A stretch of DNA of 64,000 bases from positions 310,001 through 374,000 of the forward strand of contig NZ_RKHQ01000002.1 of the NCBI RefSeq assembly GCF_003751805.1. The letters are read 5' to 3'. The notes under the pieces were generated by a model, which did not search any database, was not told the DNA's origin, and saw only the letters and a list, made by a program, of their open reading frames with translations. Position 1 is the first letter of the stretch. Every line of letters starts with the position of its first letter. Source of the stretch: Salana multivorans. Its GTDB lineage: Bacteria > Actinomycetota > Actinomycetes > Actinomycetales > Beutenbergiaceae. Below are positions 33,325-42,842 of the stretch, one piece after another. The position numbers and the translations under genes are program-made.

Positions 33325-33381
33325 TTGACAGGTCGATGTCGTACCCGTGTACTAGAACTCTCGTATCGAACACATGTGCGA
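33325..33381 (+). promoter_or_regulatory. SOS promoter with LexA box for the mutasome operon
   Basis: A consensus -35 TTGACA (33325-33330) is followed by a -10 region around TGTACT (33348-33353). Next comes TCGAACACATGTGCGA (33366-33381), one mismatch from the actinobacterial LexA consensus TCGAAC-N4-GTTCGA. The box would lie just downstream of the transcription start, 14 bp before the imuA' ATG. LexA binding is strongly suggested by box sequence and gene content. Confidence 0.8.
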
Positions 33382-33395
33382 GAGGGTGAGGGTGC

Positions 33396-34349
33396 ATGAC
33401 GGCGACCGCGGTCCTTGCGGACCCCGACGACGTCGCGATCGGCGGCGACGACCGGGTCGAGCGGCTCGAGCGCGTCCGCAGCGCCCTCCGCCGGGCCGAG
33501 ACCGCGGCGGGGGTGCGGCCCGTCGACTGGGCGAGCGTCGAGCCCCCGCGCGGCGCCGGCATGACGTCCCCGGCATCGGAGACTGCAGCCCCCTCGACGT
33601 CCCCGGCATCGGCACCCCCGGCCCCCCTGGCCTCCCGCGCCGCCGCCGCACCCCCGGAGCCCATCGCGCTCCACGCGCAGCCCGCGACCGCCGCCCCCGT
33701 CGTCTCCCGGGTCGAGCTCGGCGGGGACGGGGCGTGGCTGCCCGCACCCCCCGCGCTCGCCCCGCTCCTGCCGTACGGCGCCATCCGGCGGGGCAGCGCG
33801 ATCGAGGCGACGGGCTCGACCGCGGTCCTGCTCCACCTCGTGGCCGCGCTCGCGGGGGCGGAGGCGTGGACCGTCGTCGTCGCCCGCCCCGACCTCGGGC
33901 TCGCGGCAGCGCTCGCGGCCGGGATCGACCCCGGCCGGCTCGTCCTCGTCCCCGACCCCGGGCCGACGGCCGGGTCGGTGCTCGGTGCCCTGGTCGACGG
34001 GTTCGACGTCGTGGTCATCGGCGAGTGCGCTGCCCTCTCGGCCCGTGACCGTCGCTCGCTCGCCCAGCGGGTGCGCCACCGCGGCGCTGTCCTGCTCAGC
34101 TCCGCGCCCTGGCCCGAGGCCACCCTGCACGTGGCCGCCGCCGAGCGGTCCAGCGCCGGCCTCGTCGACCGGGGACGCCTGACGTCGGCCGGCATCGTCG
34201 TCGACGTCAGCGGTCGCGGCGGCGATCGACGACGACGGGGCCGCGTCGACCTCACGCCCGCCGGCCTGGTGCCGGCCCCCGGGGAAGGAACGCGGGCAGC
34301 AGGCCCGTCGAGCCTCCCCCAGCCGTCGATCGAGCTGGAGGCCGGCTGA
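33396..34349 (+). CDS. imuA': ImuA'-type mutasome protein
   Basis: A 317-residue RecA-like fold protein without clear Walker motifs. An N-terminal helix (VERLERVRSALRRAE) precedes an Ala/Pro-rich linker (50-95). A domain follows with the pattern L-P-Y-G-x-I-x-R-G-S-x-x-x-x-x-G-S-T and predicted strand-helix repeats. Sequence alone is weakly conserved; the call comes mainly from its position directly before imuB and dnaE2 and under a LexA box. In mycobacteria ImuA' and ImuB are accessory factors that connect DnaE2 to the replication clamp for damage-induced mutagenesis. It overlaps imuB by 1 bp (TGATG). Confidence 0.82.
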   Translation: MTATAVLADPDDVAIGGDDRVERLERVRSALRRAETAAGVRPVDWASVEPPRGAGMTSPASETAAPSTSPASAPPAPLASRAAAAPPEPIALHAQPATAAPVVSRVELGGDGAWLPAPPALAPLLPYGAIRRGSAIEATGSTAVLLHLVAALAGAEAWTVVVARPDLGLAAALAAGIDPGRLVLVPDPGPTAGSVLGALVDGFDVVVIGECAALSARDRRSLAQRVRHRGAVLLSSAPWPEATLHVAAAERSSAGLVDRGRLTSAGIVVDVSGRGGDRRRRGRVDLTPAGLVPAPGEGTRAAGPSSLPQPSIELEAG

Positions 34350-36055
34350 TGAGCGCCACCAGCGCCACCCCCGCGCCCGCCACCCCCGCCGCACCCGGCC
34401 CGCGCACCGCCGCCGACTCCCCGCGCCTCGGCATCCTCTGGGTGCCGGACTGGCCGGTCGCCGCCGCGAGCACCGAGCAGCGCATCCCGATGGACCTGCC
34501 CGTCGCCGTCCACGACCCCCAGGCCGTCCTCGCCGCCTCGGCCCCCGCGCGCCGCGCCGGCGTGCGCCGCGGGATGCGCCGCCGCACCGCCCAGCAGCTC
34601 TGCCCCGAGCTGGTCCTCGTCCCCGCCGACACCGCCCGGGACGTGCGCGCGTTCGAGCCGGTGGTCCAGGCCGTCGAGCACGTGGTCGCGGACGTCGAGG
34701 TGGTCCGCCCCGGCATGATCCTGTTCGCGGCGGCCGGTCCCGCGCGCTACCTCGGCGGCGAGGAGAAGGTGGCCGAGGACCTGGTCGGGATCATCGCGGA
34801 CGAGGCGGGCGTCGAGTGCCAGGTCGGGATGGCCGAGGGCTACCTCGCGGCCGTGCTCGCCGCGCGCGAGGGGATCGTCGTCCCGCCCGGGACGTCCGCC
34901 GAGTTCCTCGCCGACCGCGACGTCCGCAGCCTCCTGCACGCCGCGACGACGCGGGAGGCGAGCGCCGCGTGGGCCGACCTCGTCGACCTCCTGCGCCGCC
35001 TCGGCCTGCGCCGGCTCGGGGACGTCGCCGTCCTGCGCACGAGCGACGTCGCCGCCCGCTTCGCCGACCTCGGCCTCCAGGCCCACCGCCTCGCCCGCGG
35101 TCTCGACGCGCGCCGCCCGAGCGTGCACCGCCCCGACCCGGACATCGCCGTCGGCGCCGAGCTCGACCCGCCCGCCGCCCGCATCGACACCGCCGCGTTC
35201 GTCGCGCGCCGCATCGCCGAGGACCTGCACACCCGGCTCCTGCGCCGCGGCGCGGTGTGCGCGCGGCTCGTCGTGATCGCCCGCACCACCACCGAGGCCG
35301 AGCTCGTCCGCACCTGGCGCATCGAGGGGGCGCTGACCGCGGGGGAGCTGACCGACCGCGTCCGCTGGCAGCTCGAGGGGTGGCTGTCGGGACGCAGCGG
35401 CCGTCCGCCGGCCGCGCCGCTGCGTCACCTGGAGCTGGTGGCGCAGGAGGTCTCCCCGGCCGGAGCGGCGCAGGAGGGGCTGTGGGGGCGTCGCGCCCGC
35501 GGCGAGGTCCAGGCCGCCCGCGCCGCGACCCGCGTCCAGGGCATGATCGGCCCCGACCGCGTGCTCGTGCCCGTCCCCGAGGGCGGGCGCGCGCCGCGCG
35601 ACCGCGTCCGGCTCGTGGCCTGGGGGGACGACGCCACGCCCCGCCGCCCCGCCGACGCCCCGTGGCCGGGGGCCGTCCCGCCGCCGCTGCCCACCGTCCT
35701 GCCCATCACGCCGCCGGCCGTCCACCTGCTCGACGCGGGCGGCGAGGCCGTCGTCGTCGACGACCGGGGGCTGATGTCGACGACGGACGGTGCCCCGGCC
35801 GAGCTGATCGTCCCGCGCGGGGAGGGGCTGGCCTGGCTCGTGCCCGGGCGGCACCGTGTGCTCGCGTGGGCCGGGCCGTGGCCGATGACGCAGCACTGGT
35901 GGACCCCGGGCGGGGTCCGGGGGAGCTGGTTGCAGGTGCAGGTGGCGGTCGGGGGCGAGCCGGGGGGAGAGGGCGACGCCGGCCCGGCGAGCAGCGGCGT
36001 CGTGCTGCTCCTGCGCCGCGACGACGCCTGGTGGGTCGAGGGGGTGGTGGACTGA
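34349..36055 (+). CDS. imuB: ImuB, Y-family polymerase-like mutasome protein
   Basis: A 568-residue Y-family polymerase homolog. The N-terminal palm begins LGILWVPDWPVAAAS, where an active polymerase would have Asp-x-D/FF; the catalytic acidic residues are absent, as expected for ImuB. Conserved features include AVLAASAPARRAGVRRGMRRRTAQQLCP, GLRRLGDVA (helix-hairpin-helix) and the little-finger region. The C-terminal 150 residues are ImuB specific and end in a Trp-rich tail (QHWWTPGG, DDAWWVEGVVD). It is thought to act as a scaffold that binds the beta clamp, ImuA' and DnaE2. It overlaps both neighbours by 1 bp. Confidence 0.93.
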   Translation: MSATSATPAPATPAAPGPRTAADSPRLGILWVPDWPVAAASTEQRIPMDLPVAVHDPQAVLAASAPARRAGVRRGMRRRTAQQLCPELVLVPADTARDVRAFEPVVQAVEHVVADVEVVRPGMILFAAAGPARYLGGEEKVAEDLVGIIADEAGVECQVGMAEGYLAAVLAAREGIVVPPGTSAEFLADRDVRSLLHAATTREASAAWADLVDLLRRLGLRRLGDVAVLRTSDVAARFADLGLQAHRLARGLDARRPSVHRPDPDIAVGAELDPPAARIDTAAFVARRIAEDLHTRLLRRGAVCARLVVIARTTTEAELVRTWRIEGALTAGELTDRVRWQLEGWLSGRSGRPPAAPLRHLELVAQEVSPAGAAQEGLWGRRARGEVQAARAATRVQGMIGPDRVLVPVPEGGRAPRDRVRLVAWGDDATPRRPADAPWPGAVPPPLPTVLPITPPAVHLLDAGGEAVVVDDRGLMSTTDGAPAELIVPRGEGLAWLVPGRHRVLAWAGPWPMTQHWWTPGGVRGSWLQVQVAVGGEPGGEGDAGPASSGVVLLLRRDDAWWVEGVVD

Positions 36056-39000
36056 TGCCGTACGTCCCCTACGCCGAGCTGCACGCCCACTCGGCCTTCA
36101 GCTTCCTCGACGGCGCCAGCGAGCCGGGGGAGCTCGTGGACGAGGCGGCGCGGCTCGGCCTGGACGCGCTCGCTCTCACGGACCACGACGGCCTCCCGGG
36201 CGTCGTCGCCTTCTGGCGGGCGGCCAAGGCGGTGGGGCTGCCCGTCGTCGTCGGCGCCGAGCTGAGCCTCGACGCGCGCACCCCCCGGACCGGCGAGATG
36301 GACCCCGACGCGACCCACCTCCCCGTGCTCGCCCGCGGCAAGGAGGGGTACGCGCGGCTCTCGCGCGCCATCGCGACGGCCCACCTGGTCACCGGTCGCA
36401 AGGGCGAGCGCGACTACGGCCGCGGCGTCGGGCTGGACCCGCTCGAGGTGCTCGCGGAGCAGGGCGGCGGCCCGGACGGGCACTGGCTCGTCCTGACCGG
36501 CGGTCGCAAGGGCCCGCTGCGCCGCGCGCTCGAGCCGGGTGCGGGGACGGGGCGAGCCCCCGTCTTCGACGTCCCAGCCGCCCGCGCCGTGCTGGGACGC
36601 ATGACGGACCTGTTCGGGCGCGAGGGGCTCGCCGTCGAGCTCACGAACCTGGGCTACGCCTACGACGTCGAGCGCTGCGACGTGCTCGCCGAGCTGGCCC
36701 GCGAGGCCGGCGTGCCGGCGGTCGCGACGGGGAACGTCCATGCCGCGACGCCGCGCGACGCTGACCTCGTCGACGTCCTCGCCGCCGTCCGGGCCAGGGC
36801 CAGCCTGGAGGAGATCGACCCGTGGCTGCCGGCCGTGTCGCGGCACCTCGTGTCGGGGAAGGAGATGCTGGCGCGCCACCACCGCCACCCCGAGGCGGTG
36901 GCCGCGGCCTCCCGCCTGGGTCGGGAGTGCGCGTTCGATCTCGACCTCGTGGCCCCGGGCCTGCCGCCCCACCCCGTGCCGGACGGGCACACCGAGGCGA
37001 CGTGGCTCCGCGAGCTCACGATGGCGGGGGCGCTGGAGAAGTACGGGCCGCGCTCGGCCCCGCGCTCGGCCGAGGCCTACCCGACGCTGGAGCGCGAGCT
37101 CGAGCTCATCGTCCGGCTGGAGTTCCCGGGGTACTTCCTCGTGATCACGCGGATCATCGACTTCTGCCGGCGGAACGGGATCCTCTGCCAGGGCCGGGGG
37201 AGCGCGGCCAACTCGGCCGTCTGCTATGCGCTCGGCATCACGGCCGTCGACGCGGTCGAGCACAAGCTCCTGTTCGAGCGCTTCCTCTCCGACGGCCGCA
37301 CCGGTCCGCCCGACATCGACCTCGACATCGAGTCGAGCCGCCGCGAGGAGGTCATCCAGTTCGTCTACGACACCTACGGCCGCGAGTACGCCGCACAGGT
37401 CGCCAACGTCATCTCCTACCGTCCGCGCTCCGCCGTGCGGGACGCCGCCCACGCCTTCGGCTACGACCTCGGTCAGCGCGACGCCTGGTCCAAGGGTCTG
37501 GAGCGCTGGGCCGGCCTGCGCGGCGAGTCCCCGACGCGGCCGTGGTGGCAGGGCAGCGCCGAGGAGCTGCGGGACCCGGACGAGGACCCCGAGCCGGGGC
37601 CGTCGGGCGAGGACGGCCCGCCGAGCGCCGAGCGGGAGGCCGAGCTGCGCGCCCAGCGGGCCGCGCGGGCCGCCAGGCGAGCCGCCGAGCGCGGCACTCA
37701 GCGGGGCGTCGACCGCCACGACCCCGCCCCGCCCCGCCACCTGCCACCGGCGGCCGACCAGGTGGCGGACATCCCGACCCACGTCGTCGACATGGCCGAG
37801 CGCATGCTGCGGCTGCCGCGCCACCTCGGGATCCACTCGGGCGGGATGGTCATGTGCAACCGGCCCGTCATCGAGGTGTGCCCCGTGGAGTGGGCGACGA
37901 TGCCGGAGCGCACCGTCCTGCAGTGGGACAAGGAGTCGTGCGCCGACGCGGGCCTCGTCAAGTTCGACCTGCTCGGCCTCGGGATGCTCACGGCCCTGCG
38001 GCTGGCGTTCGAGCACGTCGCCGAGAGCGAGGGGATCCGGCTCGCGCTGCACTCGCTGCCGCAGGAGGACCCGCGCGTCTACGAGCTGCTGCAGGCGGCC
38101 GACACGGTGGGGGTGTTCCAGGTGGAGTCGCGCGCGCAGATCGCGACGCTGCCGCGGCTCAAGCCAGAGAGGTTCTACGACATCGTCGTCGAGGTCGCGC
38201 TCATCCGTCCCGGCCCGATCCAGGGGAACTCGGTGCACCCGTACATCCGGCGCCGGAACCACCGGGGAAAGATCCCGGACGACGAGCTGTACCCGCACCC
38301 CCTGCTCAAGCCAGCGCTGGAGAAGACGTTCGGAGTCCCGCTCTTCCAGGAGCAGCTCATGCAGATCGCGATCGACGCCGCCGACTTCTCGGCGTCGGAG
38401 GCCGACCTGCTGCGCCGCGCGATGGGGTCCAAGCGGTCACGCGACCGGATGGAGGCCCTGCGCGCACGGCTGCTGCGGGGCATGACGAGGAAGGGCATCC
38501 CCGACGACGTGGCCGAGACGATCTACGACAAGCTCGTGGCGTTCGCGGACTTCGGGTTCCCCGAGTCGCACGCGTTCTCCTTCGCCTACCTCGTCTACGC
38601 CTCCTCCTACCTCAAGTGCTATCACCCGGAGGCGTTCTTCGCCGGGCTGCTCGGGGCGCAGCCGATGGGGTTCTACTCGCCGGCGTCGCTCGTCGCGGAC
38701 GCCCGGCGGCACGGGCTCGTGGTGCGGCGCGCCTGCGTCGACCGCTCGCGCGTGCAGGCGCACGTCGAGGTGATCGGGTCGGGAGCTGGGGAGCGCGGCC
38801 TGCGTCCGCGCCCGACGTTCGCCGAGGAGACCTGGCTCGAGGACCGCGCGCGGATCGAGGGGCGAGTGGCCGAGGGCGTGGCCGGGGTCGAGCGGCCCTG
38901 GGCGCACCCCGAGGACGTGGACGATGACGACGACGAGGATGCGGCCGACGCGGGGGCGGGTGCGGCCGCGTCGCCGCGCGCGGACGCCGGGGCCTACGGG

Positions 39001-39786
39001 GACGGCGACGACGCGGCCGCGCCGGCGGCCCCGGCCACTGCGCGGCGGGCACTCGCGATCCGGCTGGGGCTCGCGGCGATCCGTGGCGTGGGGGAGAAGG
39101 CCGCGGAGCGGATCGTGACGGCGCGCGAGACGGCGCCGTTCGCCGACGCGGCCGACCTCGCGCGGCGGGCACGACTCAGCCGGGCGCAGCTCGAGGCGCT
39201 CGCGACCGCGGGAGCGCTGCGCTGCTTCGGCGGGAGCCGGCGGCAGGCGCTGTGGACGGCGGGTGCCGTGGCGGGGGAGGCGGGCCGCTCGCACGGGACG
39301 TCGCAGGGGATCTGGGTCCAGGACGTGCTCGTCGGGACCGGGGTGGGCGCACAGGCGCCGACGCTGCCGGAGATGGGGCCGATCGAGACGGCGGCGGCCG
39401 ACGTCTGGGCCAGCGGCCTCTCGCCCGACCACCACCCGATGCACTTCCACCGCGCGGCGCTCGCGGCGTCCGGGGTCCTGCCGGTGAGCCAGCTCGTCAC
39501 GATCGACGACGGCATCCGGGTGCGGGTCGGCGGGGTCGTGACGCATCGTCAGCGACCCGGGACGGCGCAGGGCGTGACGTTCCTGTCGCTGGAGGACGAG
39601 ACGGGGATGCTCAACGTCGTGTGCTCGGCGGGCCTGTGGGCCATGCACCGGAACGTGGCGCTGCGCAGCCGCGGGCTGGTGGTGCGCGGGATGATCGAGC
39701 GCACCGACGGCGTCGTCAACCTGCTCGCCGACGGGATGCGGCACCTGCCGCTCCACGTCGCCACCACCTCGCGCGACTTCCAGTGA
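36055..39786 (+). CDS. dnaE2: Error-prone DNA polymerase DnaE2
   Basis: A 1243-residue C-family polymerase. The N-terminal PHP domain starts with AELHAHSAFSFLDGASEPGELV. The polymerase core includes GRGSAANSAVCYALGIT, D-I-D-L-D-I-E (catalytic Asp pair), F-D-L-L-G-L-G-M-L, and the QEQLMQIAIDAADFSASEADLLRRAM helix. A tandem HhH region (GLAAIRGVGEKAAERIV) and a C-terminal OB-fold (VRVGGVVTHRQRPGTAQGVTFLSLEDETGMLNVV) follow. Two low-complexity charged inserts (near 500-560 and 960-1000) exceed the usual length. The ATG overlaps the imuB stop by 1 bp. It carries out translesion, mutagenic synthesis after SOS induction. Confidence 0.95.
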   Translation: MPYVPYAELHAHSAFSFLDGASEPGELVDEAARLGLDALALTDHDGLPGVVAFWRAAKAVGLPVVVGAELSLDARTPRTGEMDPDATHLPVLARGKEGYARLSRAIATAHLVTGRKGERDYGRGVGLDPLEVLAEQGGGPDGHWLVLTGGRKGPLRRALEPGAGTGRAPVFDVPAARAVLGRMTDLFGREGLAVELTNLGYAYDVERCDVLAELAREAGVPAVATGNVHAATPRDADLVDVLAAVRARASLEEIDPWLPAVSRHLVSGKEMLARHHRHPEAVAAASRLGRECAFDLDLVAPGLPPHPVPDGHTEATWLRELTMAGALEKYGPRSAPRSAEAYPTLERELELIVRLEFPGYFLVITRIIDFCRRNGILCQGRGSAANSAVCYALGITAVDAVEHKLLFERFLSDGRTGPPDIDLDIESSRREEVIQFVYDTYGREYAAQVANVISYRPRSAVRDAAHAFGYDLGQRDAWSKGLERWAGLRGESPTRPWWQGSAEELRDPDEDPEPGPSGEDGPPSAEREAELRAQRAARAARRAAERGTQRGVDRHDPAPPRHLPPAADQVADIPTHVVDMAERMLRLPRHLGIHSGGMVMCNRPVIEVCPVEWATMPERTVLQWDKESCADAGLVKFDLLGLGMLTALRLAFEHVAESEGIRLALHSLPQEDPRVYELLQAADTVGVFQVESRAQIATLPRLKPERFYDIVVEVALIRPGPIQGNSVHPYIRRRNHRGKIPDDELYPHPLLKPALEKTFGVPLFQEQLMQIAIDAADFSASEADLLRRAMGSKRSRDRMEALRARLLRGMTRKGIPDDVAETIYDKLVAFADFGFPESHAFSFAYLVYASSYLKCYHPEAFFAGLLGAQPMGFYSPASLVADARRHGLVVRRACVDRSRVQAHVEVIGSGAGERGLRPRPTFAEETWLEDRARIEGRVAEGVAGVERPWAHPEDVDDDDDEDAADAGAGAAASPRADAGAYGDGDDAAAPAAPATARRALAIRLGLAAIRGVGEKAAERIVTARETAPFADAADLARRARLSRAQLEALATAGALRCFGGSRRQALWTAGAVAGEAGRSHGTSQGIWVQDVLVGTGVGAQAPTLPEMGPIETAAADVWASGLSPDHHPMHFHRAALAASGVLPVSQLVTIDDGIRVRVGGVVTHRQRPGTAQGVTFLSLEDETGMLNVVCSAGLWAMHRNVALRSRGLVVRGMIERTDGVVNLLADGMRHLPLHVATTSRDFQ

Positions 39787-39835
39787 GCCGCGCGACGTGG
39801 AGGAGCGGACGAACGGTTCCCCGAGCGCTCGCGGC

Positions 39836-41137
39836 TCAGGAGTCCTCGGCGTCCCGGACGTCCTCGGGGGTCGGGTCGGACTTCCGCTCGATCTCCTCGG
39901 CCTTGCGCTCGGCCTCCTCGACCTTTCTCCTGGCCTCGGCCTCGCGACGCTCCTTGCGTGCGGCGAGCAGGTTGAGCCGACGCTCGGCGTTGATCGCGGC
40001 GCGCTGCGTCGCCGCCTGGGCCAGCTCCGGCTCGACGATCTCCTTGACGGTGGGCAGCGGCGCCGTCATCGGCGGGTCGACGGTGCGCAGCCGCGAGTAG
40101 ACGGCCCACGTCACGGCGAGGATCGGGATGGCGACGACGGCGCCCAGCAGCCCGCCGAGGAACGTGCCGGCCGTGACGCCGAGCGCCACGACGACGGGGT
40201 GCAGCGACACCTGCCGGCCCATGATGAGCGGCTGCAGCACGTGCCCCTCGAGCTGACCGATCCCGGCGATGCCGATGGTCACGATGAGCGCCGGCACCAG
40301 CCCGTTCGCGGCGAGCGCCACCACGGCCGCGATGATCATGGCGGCCGGGGCACCGACGAGGGGGATGAACGCACCGATGAAGACGAGCACGGCCAGGGGG
40401 GCGGCGAGCGGGACGCCGACGATCGTCAGGAGGACGTAGGCGAGGATCCCGTCGATGAGCGCGATGATGACGGTGCCGCGCGCGTACCCGGAGAACGTGT
40501 ACCAGCCGGCGGCGGCCGCCGAGTGCATCCGCAGGCGGGACCGGGAGGGGATCTGGTCGAGGAACCAGATCCACATCTTCTGCCCCGATGCCAGGAAGAA
40601 GATCGTCGTGAAGAAGCTCAGCGCCATGATGGTGAAGACCTCGAACACGCCGCCGACGTTGGCGAAGACCGTGCCGGCGATGTCACCCGAGTGCGAGATC
40701 AGCCAGCGCTGCCCCTCGGCGATCCAGTCCTTGATGTCGTCGCTCGTCACCGTGAACGGCAGCGGGCCGTGCTCGAGCCAGTCGAGGATCTGCGTGATGC
40801 CGTCGTTGAACTGCGTCGCCAGCCCGCGGGCCTGCTGCGACACCGAGTACACGACGTACGTGAGCAGCCCGCCGAACACCGCGAAGGACAGGATGAGCGA
40901 GAGCACGGTGGCGAGCCAGCGCGGCATCACCTTCTCGAGCCACGCGACGAGCTTCTCGAGCACCGACGTCACGACGAGGGCGAGGAAGACCGCGATGAGG
41001 ACGATCTTGACCTGCAGCGCGCCGTAGACGACCACGACGACGGCCAGGAGCACGACGAGGAACCGCCACGAGTAGCCGCCGGCGGTGCGGAGCCAGTCCG
41101 GCGTGCCGTCCGTCGGTCTCGGGGGTGCGATGGCCAT
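39836..41137 (-). CDS. AI-2E family transporter
   Basis: A 433-residue membrane protein of the AI-2E/UPF0118 family. An N-terminal pair of hydrophobic segments (WRFLVVLLAVVVVVYGALQV...) is followed by a long soluble section, then five or more helices including the conserved GVPLAAPLAVLVFIGAFIPLVGAPAAM and the GHVLQPLIMGRQVSLHPVVVALGV motif. A highly charged helical tail (RKERREAEARRKVEEAERKAEE) extends the C-terminus. Members export small signals or ions. ATG 41137 starts just before the first conserved part; a longer open frame upstream has no support. It is convergent with dnaE2. Confidence 0.9.
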   Translation of the reverse strand: MAIAPPRPTDGTPDWLRTAGGYSWRFLVVLLAVVVVVYGALQVKIVLIAVFLALVVTSVLEKLVAWLEKVMPRWLATVLSLILSFAVFGGLLTYVVYSVSQQARGLATQFNDGITQILDWLEHGPLPFTVTSDDIKDWIAEGQRWLISHSGDIAGTVFANVGGVFEVFTIMALSFFTTIFFLASGQKMWIWFLDQIPSRSRLRMHSAAAAGWYTFSGYARGTVIIALIDGILAYVLLTIVGVPLAAPLAVLVFIGAFIPLVGAPAAMIIAAVVALAANGLVPALIVTIGIAGIGQLEGHVLQPLIMGRQVSLHPVVVALGVTAGTFLGGLLGAVVAIPILAVTWAVYSRLRTVDPPMTAPLPTVKEIVEPELAQAATQRAAINAERRLNLLAARKERREAEARRKVEEAERKAEEIERKSDPTPEDVRDAEDS

Positions 41138-41281
41138 GGGCTTCTCGGAGATCGAGGCGCGTCGGCGGACCGCCGCGCTCCACTGGGGGTCGCGTCGAGG
41201 TCGGGCTGCACGTGGTGTTGGCACGGGACGAACCTAACCCGAGCGACCGACATTGGCACCGGTGCGCGCGGAACTCGCCCG

Positions 41282-42265
41282 TCAGACGCGCCGGTAGGCC
41301 TCGTGCCACACCCGGGTCTCGCCCCACTGACGGGCGAGGTCGAGCCACTCCGCCGACGAGGCGGTGCGCGCGTCCCGCGGCACGAGGTCGGTCAGCCACA
41401 GCGTGCTCTCCAGACGCCGGACGAACGACCAGCCGGCGATCGCCCGCGCCGTCGTGCCCAGCAGCGGCGCGACGAGCGACGCGCGCTCGAGCAGCTCGGC
41501 GGCCGGGTCGGCGGCGTCGAACGGGTCGGGCTCGACCTGCTCGAGCAGCGGCCAGGGGTCGAACGCCGCGTCCCCGACCAGGGCCTTCGGGTCGATGGCG
41601 CACCAGCGCAGCCGGCCCTCCTCCTCGGAGGCGAGGACGTTGCCCGGGTTCGCGTCGCCGTGCAGCAGCACGCGTCGGTGCGGGGTGGCGGTCAGCTCCT
41701 CGGCCACCCGGTCCCACTCCGCGACGAGCTCTGCGTCGGTCGGGGCCCACGTGTGCTGCTCCGCGCGTCGGTGCAGGAGGTCGCCCCACCAGGCGATGGT
41801 CGCCTCGAGCGTCGGGAACTCGCCCTCGGCCGGGACGGGCGCAGCGTGCAGCTCGGCGATGACGCGGGCACCGGCGCGCAGCGCGCGCTCCGTCGTCATC
41901 GACGAGGCCGACAGCGGCGTGCCGGGAGCGAGCGCGCGCATGAGGAGGGCCCAGTCGTCGGGGTCGTGGTCGACGAGCCGCGGGGCCCCGTGCCCCTGCC
42001 AGTGCAGGAGCGCGTCGGCCTCGTGCGCCGCCTCCTCGTGCGGGAACGAGATCTTGAGCACGAGCGGCCAGCGCGTGTCGCCGTCACGGTGGCGCGCCAG
42101 GCACGTCCACCCCGCCGACCCGCCGGTGAACGGCGCCGCGAGGTCGAGGTCCCAGCGTTCCGTCGCGCGCGCGACGAGGTCGGGCAGCCGGGTCAGCCAG
42201 GCGCGCCCGTCGGGCGCGAGCGCGAGGTGGCGCAGGCTCTCGGGGAGGCTGGCGGGCAGCGTCAC
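41282..42265 (-). CDS. APH(6)/hydroxyurea-kinase-type aminoglycoside phosphotransferase homolog
   Basis: A 327-residue kinase-fold protein. It has a lobe with GGSAGWTCLARHRDG and the ATP-Lys region (PLVLKISFPHEEAAHEADAL), the catalytic loop V-L-L-H-G-D-A-N-P-G-N-V-L, and the metal-binding I-D-P-K-A-L-V-G-D-A-A-F-D. This pattern fits the APH_6_hur family (streptomycin 6-phosphotransferase and hydroxyurea kinase). Chromosomal homologs are common in actinobacteria and often of unknown substrate, so resistance must not be assumed. The GTG at 42265 lies 7 bp after the TrmL stop, suggesting an operon. Confidence 0.85.
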   Translation of the reverse strand: MTLPASLPESLRHLALAPDGRAWLTRLPDLVARATERWDLDLAAPFTGGSAGWTCLARHRDGDTRWPLVLKISFPHEEAAHEADALLHWQGHGAPRLVDHDPDDWALLMRALAPGTPLSASSMTTERALRAGARVIAELHAAPVPAEGEFPTLEATIAWWGDLLHRRAEQHTWAPTDAELVAEWDRVAEELTATPHRRVLLHGDANPGNVLASEEEGRLRWCAIDPKALVGDAAFDPWPLLEQVEPDPFDAADPAAELLERASLVAPLLGTTARAIAGWSFVRRLESTLWLTDLVPRDARTASSAEWLDLARQWGETRVWHEAYRRV

Positions 42266-42272
42266 GTCGGTC

Positions 42273-42791
42273 TCACACCCCGCCGACGTACCCGTGCCGG
42301 CGCCACAGCTCGTACACCGCGATCGTCGCGGCGTTCGCGAGGTTGAGCGAGCGCAGGCCCGGGCGCATGGGGATCCGCACGCGCGCGTCGACCCGGGGGT
42401 CGGCGAGCACCTCCTCGGGCAGCCCCGTCGGCTCGGGGCCGAACAGGAGCACGTCGCCGAGCGCGAGGTCGACGTCGTCGAGCGTCACGTCGCCGCTCCC
42501 GGTGAACGCGAGGACGCGGGAGGACGGGGCGTGGGTGCGGGCGGCGTCGAGCGCGGCGTCGAGGTCGGGCTGGACGGCGACGTGCGCGAGGTCGTGGTAG
42601 TCCAGCCCGGCGCGGCGCAGCTTGGCCTCGTCCATGTCGAACCCGAGCGGCTCGACGAGATGGAGCATCGCGCCCGTCAGCGCGGCGAGCCGGATCGCCG
42701 CGCCGGAGTTGCCGGGGATGCACGGCGCGTAGAACACGACGTGCGCGATCGGGTCGGCGGGACGCTCGGGGGAGGCGGAGGGAAGCGACAT
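42273..42791 (-). CDS. trmL: tRNA (cytidine(34)-2'-O)-methyltransferase TrmL
   Basis: A 172-residue SPOUT methyltransferase. It has the three knotted-fold motifs: I-P-G-N-S-G-A-A-I-R-L-A near the N-terminus, FGPEPTGLPEEVL, and the C-terminal IPMRPGLRSLNLANAATIAVYELWRR. The LNLANAA loop with SAM-binding backbone is diagnostic. It methylates the ribose of the wobble base of tRNA-Leu isoacceptors. TACGAT lies 9 nt before the ATG, so the transcript has at most a very short leader. The downstream kinase gene follows after 7 bp. Confidence 0.93.
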   Translation of the reverse strand: MSLPSASPERPADPIAHVVFYAPCIPGNSGAAIRLAALTGAMLHLVEPLGFDMDEAKLRRAGLDYHDLAHVAVQPDLDAALDAARTHAPSSRVLAFTGSGDVTLDDVDLALGDVLLFGPEPTGLPEEVLADPRVDARVRIPMRPGLRSLNLANAATIAVYELWRRHGYVGGV

Positions 42792-42842
42792 GAGGACTCG
42801 ATCGTACGGTGGGTCGGCCGCCCGAACCGGGCCGCGGGCCGG

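Noticed and set aside
35425-38298. A long minus-strand open frame opposite imuB and dnaE2.
   Set aside because: Low-complexity Arg/Val/Gly composition, no motifs, and it covers two genes with unmistakable family signatures.
41282-42265. Acquired aminoglycoside resistance gene.
   Set aside because: GC, strand and coupling with trmL indicate a native gene, and the family has many non-resistance members.
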